Source: Aquilaria yunnanensis
Lineage: Eukaryota > Streptophyta > Magnoliopsida > Malvales > Thymelaeaceae
Reading direction: 5' to 3'
NCBI GenBank assembly: GCA_039654915.1
Contig: CM077595.1
Coordinates: 48,205,501-48,269,500, forward strand
DNA length: 64,000 bases
Shown here: positions 22,641 to 33,392 of the stretch, piece after piece
Layout of the letters: each line of letters opens with the position of its first letter
How positions within the stretch are numbered: the stretch's first letter is position 1
Notes under the pieces: generated by a model
What the model saw: the letters and a program-made list of their open reading frames with translations, nothing else
Databases searched by the model: none
Told to the model about the DNA's origin: nothing
Made by a program: the position numbers and the translations under genes

Positions 22641-24070
22641 GCGCCTTTTTGGACTTCGGTTTCTCCGCCTGTCAGAGTCATAGTCCTCATCGTCGGCCCT
22701 TTCTTCCTGCATTTTTCTGCCTTTCGGGGATGGCATTCGCAGGTATTTCCGAAGTTGGCCCTGCTTTATCAGCGACTCTATGTATTTCTTCAGCTGGAAG
22801 CAGTCTTCGGTGTCATGGCCGTGGTCGCAATGAAACTGGCAGAACTTCTTTGTATTCTTCTTATTATCGGCGGTCATGGCCCTTGGTCGCTTAATCTGCG
22901 TCCCTTGCCTTTCCAGCGCCATGAGGATGTTGGTCCGTGTAGTGCTCAGTGGTGTGAAACTTTGGGGTTTCCTTCCACGCATCCTCCGAGGTCATCCTGC
23001 CTGTTCGGTCGGATGTCGAGCTTGTTGATTAGACCCTTCGGCGCGGTGGTGATTGGACTTCGGCCCAGCCATTCTTAGTTCCTCGGCGGTCATGTGCTGT
23101 TCTGCCCTTCGGTAAAATTCTCCGAGGGTCTCCGGGGGATCCTTTGAGAACTCGTAGAATAGCTGTGAGTCTCGCCAAAGGCCTCGTGTCATGGCAAGAA
23201 TGCGGATTTCGGGCCGAAAGTCGGGGACGCTCAGAGCTTCCCTGTTGAATCTTTCGACATAGTCTCGGATGGTTTCTCCGTTCCTCTGCTCTATGTCGAA
23301 CATCTGGACAGGCGTCTTCGCAGTAGGCCGACTCCCAATGAATTGCTGCGTGAAGGCCGTGGACAGCTCTTGGAACTCAGTGATGGTCCCTGAAGGCAAT
23401 GAATTGTACCATGCAGTTGCTGGCCCTGTGAGGGTGACTTCGAAGCACTTGCACATGGTAGTGTCGTCAGCACCGTGCGTTATCATGCTACGTCTGTACT
23501 AAGTCAGATGGGCCTGTGGATCAGTACGGCCATCATAAATCTCCAACCGAGGTACTCTGAAGTCACCTGGCATGGCTGCCTCGACCACGGTCCGGGTGAA
23601 CGGGGACCCATCTTCGCAGAAGGCTCCCGTGAGCCTGTCCCAAACGGGTTTTCTGGCCATTTGTTTCTCCACCCTATCTAGCCGTGCTAATATCCTCTCC
23701 ATAAGCACGGTGGCACTAGGCCCTTCTTCAGGGAAGGGAGATCATCGGCGCCTCTTCGGGGAGCGAGTTCGGCGCTGAGGGGACAGGGACCTTGCCTCAG
23801 GCGACGAACTCCTTCACTGTGAGACTTTTGGTCGTTTGGACCCAGTTTGTCCCACAGGCCATTTCCCGAGGGGTATATTCTCCGTGGACGACTCTTCGTG
23901 CGGGTCTACGCTACCCGAACTGCGATGGGTCGACCTCTGACTTTTCGCCCGAGGGCGTGCAGGTGAAGGAAGTCTTTGGGCCTGTGCCTGCTGTGACCTT
24001 CTTCGGTCGATTTGCTGTGTCATTTCGGCCACGACCGAACGCTGAAACTCCCTCATAAAGATCATAGTGA
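22641..24070 (-). pseudogene. Gag of element B
   Basis: Gag reads leftward from about 24070 (MIFMREFQRSVVAEM is the likely start; the frame upstream runs through the PBS into the LTR). It contains RVPRLEIYDGRTDPQ, ATAWYNSLPSGTI, FTQQFIGSRPTAKTP and RDYVERFNREALSVPDF. Near 22800 is a zinc-knuckle-like KFCQFHCDHGHDTEDCFQL. Stops near 22984, 23500 and 23813 break it. It would form the virus-like particle and bind RNA. Confidence 0.85.
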
Positions 24071-24212
24071 TTACTAGAGGGCGGTCTTCCTCGGACGCAG
24101 AAGTCCCTGGGAGTGTTTGCTCAGCAGCCGGTTGTGTCTCAGGCGCGGACGGAGACCTCGGGAGTCCCTTGTCCTTAGAACACCGAGTTTCAACGACGGC
24201 AATCTCAGAGCG

Positions 24213-24232
24213 GGTTCCTACAAACGGCGCCA
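24213..24232 (-). promoter_or_regulatory. Primer-binding site of B
   Basis: On the minus strand TGGCGCCGTTTGTAGGAA begins 2 nt after the 5' LTR end. Elements A, D and F have related sites. The TGGCGCCGT start is common in Tat/Athila elements. I cannot fix the tRNA species without a tRNA set. Confidence 0.8.
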
Positions 24233-24234
24233 AA

Positions 24235-25115
24235 TGATGGCCATGGGCCTCATCGTTTAGAGTCATGGTGACTGTTGGTGAGACTTCTGGGAGGAAGAAC
24301 GCCTGGAGGATGGTGCGCCCTAGGGAGAGTACCTGAGATGCTCAGAAAAAGTGGGTTAGGAGGCCCCTGGAATGTGTTTCCGGGGGGGGGGGGGGAGCCT
24401 CCGATGCCCAAGTCAGTGGTGGTCGAGAAAAGGCAGAGGAAATAGCACAAAGGGGCTGAAGAGTCTCGCCTGGTGATTTTCTCAGAGTCTAGGAGTCAGC
24501 CCTTTGCCAACCAACCTCCTGCCAAGTATTTATTTCCTGGTATTTATAGGAGTACCTAGCCCGTTCAGATCGCGACACGTGTTCGGTCGGATGTTTCCTG
24601 AGTTTCTGGGCGTAGGGGACAGATAGCTGGTAGCAGGTTGCCTTGAGCCTTGTGCTGAGATGGGCCATGATGTGATTTTGATGGCGTCAGCGTGTCAGAG
24701 CGCCTATTGAGGCGGCTTTATGACGTCTGTGAAAGGACGTGTCAGAGGCTTCCTTAAATGCTTCCTTAAATGCTCCTGCCGTACTCCCGAGGTCTCTGGG
24801 CGAGGTCGTCCTTTGGTACGGACGGTGCCTCTTCGGGAAACACGCACCCAGTTCGGGGATCCCAGCTTCAGGGAGTTCCACCTTCGGGGAGATCATGTTC
24901 GGCCCGCGATGGCTGGTGCCTCTTTTCTGAAGGCGATCTGTTACAACCTCAGGGGGCTAGTAGTATCCTCAAGTTTCCTGGCGTGCCGGGCTCGGAGCTC
25001 TTCGGCTATCTCCCGAGGTGTATGATCCCACCTTTTCTCGGGTAGCGCCAGTTTCTTCTGGCCATTATCGTGGCAGGGAGTTCGGCCAGATAGAGGCGAT
25101 AGCCTTTGGCTATCA
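24235..25115 (-). repeat. 5' LTR of element B, with TATA box
   Basis: This 881-bp LTR runs from TGATGGCC to GGCTATCA. It carries a minus-strand TATA box (TATAAATA, 24541-24548) that would drive the genomic RNA leftward. A G run near 24380 is longer than in the 3' LTR. Confidence 0.93.
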
Positions 25116-25383
25116 AAAGCGCCCTTCCCCTAGGAGGTGGTTGTGACCACCTTTGGTTGAGTTGTTGAGTCATTTCAGCCACACAGAGCACTGAAAGTCT
25201 CGTAGAAAGCTCATCGTTACAGTTAAAGGACGTTCGTCCTCAGGCAATGAAGTCTCTATTGCTGGTTATTCAGTCACTATTGGAGGTTCCGCCATGGATT
25301 GGGACTTCGAGAGTCCATTGTCCTTAGAATGTCGGGTTTAAACAACGGTGACCTGAAAATGAGTTCCCATAGACGGTGCCAAA
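25116..25383 (-). pseudogene. Leader and gag N-terminal remnant of A, with primer-binding site
   Basis: This is the continuation of element A beyond B. It matches the F leader at 54220-54464. The PBS at 25363-25382 reads TGGCACCGTCTATGGGAA on the minus strand, immediately inside the 5' LTR. Only a short degraded gag N-terminus (about 25130-25190) is seen. Confidence 0.75.
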
Positions 25384-28300
25384 TGATGCCCGTCGACATC
25401 CTCGTTATATAACATGCTGGTTTGAAGGAGAGACTTTTGGTGTGGAGGTGTCTGCAAGACTTTGAAGAACAAGGGTTAGAGACTCCCCGGAATGTGTTTC
25501 CGGGGAGGAGCCTCTGACGCCCAAGTCAATATTTGTGTGAGTAGTAGTAAAGAGTAGAAAATAGTGAATGAAGGAAAGTCTCCTGTTCTTACCAAGGTGC
25601 CTCCCAGGTATTTATAGAAGGGTGGAGGGAGGAGGGCGTTTGACATAGCTTGTTCAGATCATGGCACATGTTCAGTCAGATCCGATCTGTACCTTCATAG
25701 GTAGGCGTCTCCAGCTGGCCGTAGGTGTTACCCACTCTAGGGTAGTCCAGTTATGGTGCCAAAACTGTGTATTTAGACTCCCAGGATTGGTAATGTTCTG
25801 TAGGTCATCAGAACACTACCCTTAGTGTGCATACCCAAGTGGCCCTCTTGGGCACTATGTAAAGACATGCATATTGGTCCAACCATCACACACATATTCA
25901 CATTTCATGCACACCATGGCAGCAAAGAAGGAAAACACTAGCACAAGTCTTAGTTTTGGCTTCCATACATTAGGCAATCTTGTTAAGTTCTAGTGGCCAG
26001 CTACTGCACCTGTAACTTCCACTAATAAACTGTATCATTTTAGCCTTATACCCACCTGTTTTCTTTGCTCCATTATGAAGTAGATACTTAGATCAAACCA
26101 AGGAATTTTTTTTTTTACATCAATAGCCCACCTATGGACCAAGTTATGGATTTTTTAAGTTGGTTACAAAATTCTGACCAAATGAACAGTAGCTCAGCCA
26201 ATTTTACAACGTCATATCATTGGCTACAAGGATCCAAATCCATAAATTAAAAATTCCAGTTCAACCCCTAGATGTTCTCTAGGTGTGGTCAAAATTTCAT
26301 ACCAAGATTCATTCTACACAGGGAGATATTAAACTTTAGGTACATGGTCGAAATTCTGGCAACTTTTGGACCATTTTGCCCATACAATTTTTCCAAACCA
26401 TGCAAACACTTCATTCACAAGGGGAACACCCTCCAAGGCTATCCAATACATGTGCAATACACATATTAATTAAATTCTCTTGCATCTAGAAACTTTATGT
26501 GGCCAAAACAGAATTTACAAGTAAGCAGCCTATCATTCACACCTAGGCAGCTTTGCACCACATCACTTACATAGCCAAAACATTACTCAAATGTTCACAT
26601 ACTTGTCTCATCTTACATACACTACATTTACATGCATACATGCACTACAATATGGTCTTACCTCAGCTAAATACATGCCCTAGGTTACCGGAGGTCTTGA
26701 GACACAATGGACTCCAAAAATAGGATGCTGGACAGCAGCTGCACAACACAGTAAGTACCACCATTAAAAATACCAAATGTGCTCCTAAAATCACCAAAAT
26801 TTCCAGATCACAACTAGACATATGGAAGTTCATGTAACCGAAATTTCAGATCAAAACTCAAACCACAAAGGTTAGTTTGAAGGTGATCTTTCAGCTGGAC
26901 CTGAAATGACAGAATTGAGGGGAGTAAGTTTCATTGAGAAACTTAGTAAGGGTAACACTTGATTTCTTAAGGTAATGTGATCCTCATTAAAACCTGCATC
27001 CAAAGACACTAAAAAAAAAAAATTGCAATGCATATATACAAGATATAGCAACCAAATGCAGCAGCCAAACACAAACAGGAAACACATGAAATGTGGCAGC
27101 AACATATACCATAGGTTAGTCCATAAACCACATAATAAACATAACCAAATCACTATGGAAGCCCTCCTCAAGCTAATGCTTGGTTTTAGGAGGATTTAAA
27201 CAGTAGTTAGTACTAACTTTGGGCTTTAGAAACCCTCATTTCACTGCCATCTTTGTGCACTTGACAATAGGTCACAAAACCTTCAATAAGTGCACTCCCC
27301 TCAATAAGCTTGGTTCATCAAGCTCATGGCTCTCTTCCAAGCTTAGCCCTAGCTCCATGGATGTTTAAATATTGCAAAAAACATTCCATGAGAGCAAGAG
27401 AACCCTTACCAAAGTGGGTAGGCTGAAAATCAAGCTTGATCCTTGAAGTATGCAAGAAATAGCTCTAGTTTGCTTCCAATTGCTTCCTTTTGCCTTCAAT
27501 TTCAATCAATTGCAAGTTTGAAGGTGTGGTGGCTACGGAGGAAGTATGGATGTGTTCTTGGGTTGGGGGAGGATGAAAATGAGAGTGGGATAAGTGATTT
27601 GGCCATTTAAATGGCCTTAAATGAGCTTAAGGGCACAAAAACACACTTAACAAGCTTAACCTTGCTTTATGTCATTTTCCTTCTCACTAATTATGGTTTC
27701 TTTGTCTTAAACTCATTGGTACACATGTGCCCAAAATTTTTGACTAATTATCAAGTCTTGGCTGCCTCCCCCATGGTGGGATAACCCCACAATTCCACCC
27801 TTAGACTTAAGTCAAAAGCTTGAACACCTAAGGTTTACACTAGGACATTTAGGTCCTTATTGCCTTTATTGTTTCCTTTGCCCAAACTTGTCTTCCATGA
27901 GCAATTTGGTCCTCCAATAGCACTTTCGTACCATTCATATCCTTCCCATAACTCTCAAAGTCTCTTTCTTGAGAGTTTTGCAATTGAGTACCCGAATTTT
28001 CAAAACCTTACAAAAAAGTCCATAGGTTGCTTGAAAAACAAGCAATCCTTAAGGCTTTTCTTGGGGGCCAAGTTACCAACTTGGAACACTTTTAAGGAGG
28101 TGTTAATCATGCCTTTTACCCCCCACACTTCAAATACTATGGTGAGAGTTACACAATATAATGGTTTTTAGCCATTATGACACACTTGTAATTCTCCCAT
28201 TTTATGAGGTGGTAACAGTAGGCCATTCTAGCCAGAGGGAGGGGCGTGTGCGAGGTCTCTCTGTCAGAGGCTCCTTAACCATTTTTGTCGTATCTCCGTA

Positions 28301-28607
28301 AGACCCATTCGGGGTATGAGACCCCTTCGAGCGGAGATTTTCCCCAAGGGCTATTGGGGAAGGCCCTTTGGCAGAGTGGGTCACCTTCGGTAGATGTTTT
28401 CCTCTGCCGAGGATGGTGGATCTACTTTTCTGAGGTTGGTCGGTTTGTAAATCCGAGGGTGGTAAGGACGCACTTTCCCGAAGGTTGTTTTGTTCCCTTT
28501 CTGAGGGAGGTGTGAGTGTGCTTTGAGGTCGGGGCTAAGTCCTTCCCGAGGGTGGTTTCAGGATAGCTAATTGGGGGATTGCAGGGGCCACAGGCCTTTG
28601 GCTATCA
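25384..28607 (-). repeat. 5' LTR of element A, split by an insertion
   Basis: The LTR runs from TGATGCCC (25384) to GGCTATCA (28607). Net length is about 727 bp after removing the insertion 25726-28217 and one TSD. A minus-strand TATA box lies at 25609-25616. The flank AAGTG at 28608-28612 is the expected TSD, but the partner lies outside the window. Confidence 0.9.
25726..28217. mobile_element. 2.5-kb TG...CA insertion inside A's 5' LTR, probable solo LTR
   Basis: The ends are inverted, TGTTACC at 25726 and GGTAACA at 28217. A perfect TSD, GTAGG, lies at 25721-25725 and 28218-28222. The interior is AT-rich with no domain I recognise. It does not match the other LTR families in the window. 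A solo LTR of an unrecognised large family is most likely. A short non-autonomous element is possible. Confidence 0.8.
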
Positions 28608-30583
28608 AAGTGGAAAGATCTTCCAAACCAATGGGCTTTGGGTACCTTGGCCACCGATGTAGTGGATCTGAGGAAGTTGTTAACTCTAGAACTAGAGTCT
28701 CAGTTTGAGGAGTTCGACAGCCATGTTCGGGCAGCCGCGGACAGGGATGCCTAGGCAACTTCACACCCTATTTACCTATTCCTTATTGGATCCTTATGAA
28801 CGAGGAGGTTCTTCGGAAGCTTGGGGTTATCACTGAACATGTTACCGACAAAGATATGCCAAAGCCCTTGGTTGATAGAAAGAAGGCATGGCTCATTCTA
28901 CTCCTTTGGGATGAACTTTCTTACTTCGACCTTGTAGAAAGTAAGCTGATCCTTTAACCGTAGTGTTAGAATTTTTTATACTTACACTAATATTTTCTCC
29001 ATTGTAGGGATGGGTGACAAGTCTACAGCCTTCTACAAGAGTTTGTTCCTCAGCCAAGCTGAGAAATGGGAGCAAAAGAAGAAGGCTCCAAAGAGGAAGA
29101 AGGGGCCAGCTGGATCGTCTTGGTGTTGAAGTCGAAGAAAACTAAGAAGGACTCCCTACCCCCTCCCCCGGAAGGCTAGGTTGAGGCACTGAACCAAACG
29201 TTCGTGGGTGTTGACTTGCCTTCAGAGACGGTCGTCTTCTCAACCCCTCTAAGTTCCAATACCACTGCTAAAATGTTAGGAACCTCGTTAGGGGATATTT
29301 CGGCAGAAGAGGCCCAGGAGAGGCGGAGGCGCAAAGGGAAAAAGATCCCTATCAAAGTACTTGACGTCAATGATTCTGACGTCAAACTTACACTAGGTTT
29401 GTCTCTTAGCCATTCATTTATGAGCTTTGGATTTTTTGGTATTTTAGACCTTGTAGATGAATGGCAAAGAGATAATGTAATAAAGGAACTTTGGCGTGAC
29501 TTTGCAGAGGATAGGGCCCAAACGGTATGGATGATGGACCACCTTTGGTGGAGAGCCATTTAGGACTCAAAGATTCTGAAGGACAAGGTCTCTAGGGAAC
29601 CCTTCTGGACCTTCATCGATGACATGGACCTATTTTTTGAAGACTGTCAGAAGATGGTCCCTTAGATGGCGAGGGGCATCTTGACCAATGCCACCTTTTA
29701 AACCTTGACCAAGGACTGCCCGAACGAGAAGATCCCCGCAACTCGGATGACCGAGCATGCTGCTCAGGTGATCCCTAGTACTTAGAAAAATTTAGATTTC
29801 TTAAAGTCTTCAACCTTGTTGTGGCTTACATCATGTATTTTCCACTTGCAGCTACTGGCATATAGAGGCTACTTTTGGACTTGGGCAGCCAAACAGTCTG
29901 CCATTTGAAGTCAGTCAAAGGAGAACTTGGCTAAGACCAAGGAATTGTTTGCGAGCTCGTGCGTGAAATATGGTAAGCTTAACAAGATTGCGAAGGAGGA
30001 CCTGGCCAAGCTTCGCCAGGAAATGCTAGAGAGTTAGAGAGGGCTCCTTGATGAGTGCTCCTAAAAAATTTCTGACCTCAGGGCGAAGGTGGTCAAGCTG
30101 AGCTCTGAGGGGGAGGCCCTTCAGAAGGAGAAAGAAGATGCCAAAGCTGACCTTACCAAGTCATTGAAGATCAACGCCAAATTCCTTGTTGCAATTGAGC
30201 AATTGAAGAAGTAGAAGAAAAAGAAGACGAAGGTGGAGAAGGAGGTCGAGGCACTGAAGAACGAGCTGGAGGACCCTAAGGCTAAGAAAGCTAAGGCAGA
30301 TAAGGTGACCAAGTGTTCATTCCAAGACGACTTCTGTCTCGCCCGTCATCAGGTCCTTTTGCAATATCCCGACCTTGATGTCTCCTTCTTAAGTGCCTTG
30401 GACATCCCCGAAGGACCATCTTCGCCATGGTAAAAAATTGAATACCTCAACCTTCCTGCTCCTTCTTTTTCGGCAAGAGAAGCAAGTGATGAAGATGAAG
30501 ATGAAGATGAAGATGACGCGAAAGCTGAGGATGCCGAAGATGCGAATGCCAAAGACCCTAAAGATATGTTCGATAACTCATAG
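28608..30583 (+). pseudogene. Antisense gene of element F, truncated at its 5' side by A
   Basis: The first codons present are mid exon 1 (LTLELESQFEEFDSHV), because A inserted at 28607/28608. Introns by homology are 28941-29007, 29397-29507 and 29768-29851. Exon 3 (29508-29767) is 260 nt, as in the other copies. Exon 4 (29852-30583) keeps one frame to its stop but has several nonsense codons. It ends in a GAT/GAA microsatellite that codes an Asp/Glu tail. Stops at 28752 (TAG) and 29699 (TAA) match those in A codon for codon. The gene is clearly dead. Confidence 0.82.
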
Positions 30584-31040
30584 GACTTAGGTTCTCTATA
30601 TTGTTTTTTGTACTACATTTATTAATGGAACTTTATTTTAAAAAATTTCGCTAAGTCCACGATGGGTACGACCTCTGGTATTATTCCAACCATCGGTGTT
30701 CAACCATGTTTGACTAGCTTACCATATTCAGTAGTGTCGGGCTTAGCATCTCTGGTCACGTAGTACCATAAAATATTTTACCAAGGATTCACAACCTTAG
30801 TCCTTTCCGAAGGTAATGTCCAATTATTTTTTGTGGGTTACGGTCATCATTCTAATTTCTAAGTGTTTATGAGTAGAATCAACCATATTCGGTTCACCAT
30901 ATTTGGTTAACTATACTCGGACAACTTGCTTTGTACAAAAACACTTAGGTACTTTCGGGATTAACCACATTCGGTCATCCACCTTCAGTAATACTTGTAT
31001 AATAACACTCATTTAATTTTGGAAGCAACCATGTTCGGTT
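30584..31040. repeat. Spacer with degenerate repeats between convergent ends of F
   Basis: The sequence holds ACCATATTCGGTTCACC, ACCACATTCGGTCATCC and AACCATGTTCGGTTAAC units, close to those in A. No gene is supported. Confidence 0.5.
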
Positions 31041-32330
31041 AACTCTGTTGGAAAACTCTAAATGCCATGTGTTCTTCAACTCTTCTCCTTTGGCATTTCC
31101 GAACTTATAGACCCCTGGCTGAACTACCTCAAGGGCTAAAGAAGGTCCTTCCTAATTTGCCCGAAGTATGCCATGAGATGGTCTTCGGGGTTCCAGTTTA
31201 GCCTTTCTGAGAACAAGGTCTCCTTTCTTAATCCTTTTAGATTTAACATGTGAGTTCACAGCAATTGCTACCCTCTACCGGAAGGCTTTTTTTTTCTGAG
31301 TTCAGCCATTTCTCTATGTTCGTCAATCACGTCTAACTTTGCTCTTAAACCGAGGTTCTTCCCTTCTTCGTCAAACACCTGTATTTTGATAAATGGTTGT
31401 ATGAATTTGACGGGGATAATGGCCTCAATGCCGAAGACAAATGAGAAGGGTGTTTCTCCAATAGCTCTTTTAGGGGTTGTTCGGTAACTCCATAGCACAA
31501 TCAGGAGTTCCCCCAGCCATTTTCCTTTTGCCTCTTTCAACCTCTATTTTAGACCATCTTTTATTGTCCTATTAGACACTTTAACTTGCCCATCGCTCTA
31601 AGGATGGGCAACTAGGGTGAAGTGCAATTTCACCCCAAGGTTGGTTACGAATTCCTAAAATCCTTTATTAGTGAACTGGGAACCATTATGATCTACTATC
31701 ACCCTTGGCACATCGAATCTGCATATGATGTTTTTCTAGATGAATCTCTGTATGTCCTTCATTGAAATTGCTGCCAAAGGCTCTACCTCAATCTACTTAG
31801 TGAAATAATCTACTGCAACTATGTAGAACTTCACTCTTCTTGGAGCCGTTGGGAGGGGCCCAATGAGGTCAATACCCCAAACAGCAAAGAGGGCAAGGAT
31901 ACTTTGTCAAAGTTAATGCCTCGGAGGGTACTCTCTAGATGGGTGCGTGTTGCTGGCACTTATCACATTTCTTGATGAATTGCCTTGCATCCTTCCTTAA
32001 AGTAGGCCAGAAATATCCTTGCCAAAGTAGTACCCCAGCAAAGGCGTCCGTCTTGATGTGAGACCCACAGGCTCATTCATGGACTTTTGTGAGAACTGCT
32101 TCGATGTCATCTTTACTAATACATCTTTGTAGTGGATTGGCGTACCCTTGATGGTACAATTCTTCCTTGATTAGGAAGTATCTACCCGAGTGCTTTCGCA
32201 CCTTTGCGGCTTCTAAAGGGCATTTGGGTAGTTCTGAAGTTGCGAGATATTTCTGGATAGGATCCTTCCATCCTCTACCTGGGGTTGCAATGGACATTCT
32301 TGCTACATGGTGGGTATCTAGCACTTTGGT
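31041..32330 (-). pseudogene. Integrase region of F
   Basis: Minus-strand KGKWLGELLIVLWSYRTTP, RAIGETPFSFVFGIEAIIP and FDEEGKNLGLRAK mark the integrase C-terminal half. Core and zinc-finger sequence continues to about 32100 but is heavily mutated. A TAG at 31598-31600 is at the same codon as in A. The linker WKDPIQKYLATSELP follows. Confidence 0.8.
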
Positions 32331-32812
32331 GGACTACTTTGATTTGGCCAAAGTGCCTACCTCGACATTATCTCGTCGAGGTACATTTTCTATTTGTACC
32401 CTGTCAAACTCTTGGATAAGTCTTTTTACGAGATTATGGTACTTTGCCAAGTTAGTATTTTTTGCCTGTAGTCCCCTGTCATCTGCCTGACTACCTGCTG
32501 AGAATAGCTGTGGGCCTTCAGATTTCTCACACTAATTTTTTTTGCTAATTGCAAGCCTGTTATGAAGGCTTCGTATTCGACAACATTGTTGGTGACATTA
32601 AAACTGAATTTGATGGCCTTTGTGGCTTTCATACTTTTGAGCCCACAAAGAATTACTCCATCTCTCTGGTATTTGGATCTTGAGGCACCATTGACGAATA
32701 ACGTTGACTCAGGTTTGTCATCTCTGAGGTTTTTTAGAGTACCTTCGGTTCTAGGCACCTCAGCGATGAAATCTGCCAACGCTTGGGATTTTATAAGTGA
32801 TATTGAACTCAT
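32331..32812 (-). pseudogene. Archaeal-type RNase H of F
   Basis: The minus strand reads STLFVNGASRSKYQ, FNVTNNVVEYEAFITGLQL and KAHSYSQQVV. Two acidic positions have changed: FVDGAS to FVNGAS, and HSDSQ to HSYSQ. The aRNH is therefore inactive as well as broken. Confidence 0.8.
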
Positions 32813-33392
32813 CGAGCTTGATACACCATTTTGAAAGTCATCCCGAGTGGTCTACTTTCCTTATGACATCCCTGAGGGGTAGGTTACTTAACACTGTGAT
32901 GCGATGTCCTTGGAAATAAGGCCAAAGTCCCCTGCTTGCCAATACTCAAGCATAGATGGCCTTCTATGGTAGAGGGTACCTAACTGCATCACCATGCAGG
33001 GACTTGCTTACATAGTACACTGGCCATTGCTTTCCTCCATCTTCCCTCACTAGTACCGAACTCAAGACCTTCTCAATGATAGTGACGTAGAAGAGGAGAG
33101 GTTTTCCTTCCAACGGTTGTCGGAGTGTCGGCAGACGGGTTAAGTAGCTCTTGAGTTCATCCTAAGCTTTTTGGCAATCTTCGTTCCAAGGGTGTTCCTC
33201 GGAACTGATGTTACCTTTCATTTTTTGCTGCTTTGATGCGCACTTTAAAGAATGGTCAGGAGTGGTCTCCATATCTAGAGATGAATCTGCTAAGGGCCGT
33301 GATTTGCCCTGTAAGCCTTTGCACATCCTTGGTTATCATGGGAGTTCAGAATTGTATCAAGGCCTTAACCTTTTGTAGGTTGTCATCGATAC
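32813..33392 (-). pseudogene. RNase H and RT C-terminal part of F
   Basis: This is heavily decayed RNase H-like sequence of the same type as in A and B. A TGA at 33346-33348 (QF*TPM) matches the TGA in A at 10291. The RT reading continues at 35372, beyond the solo LTR. Confidence 0.75.
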
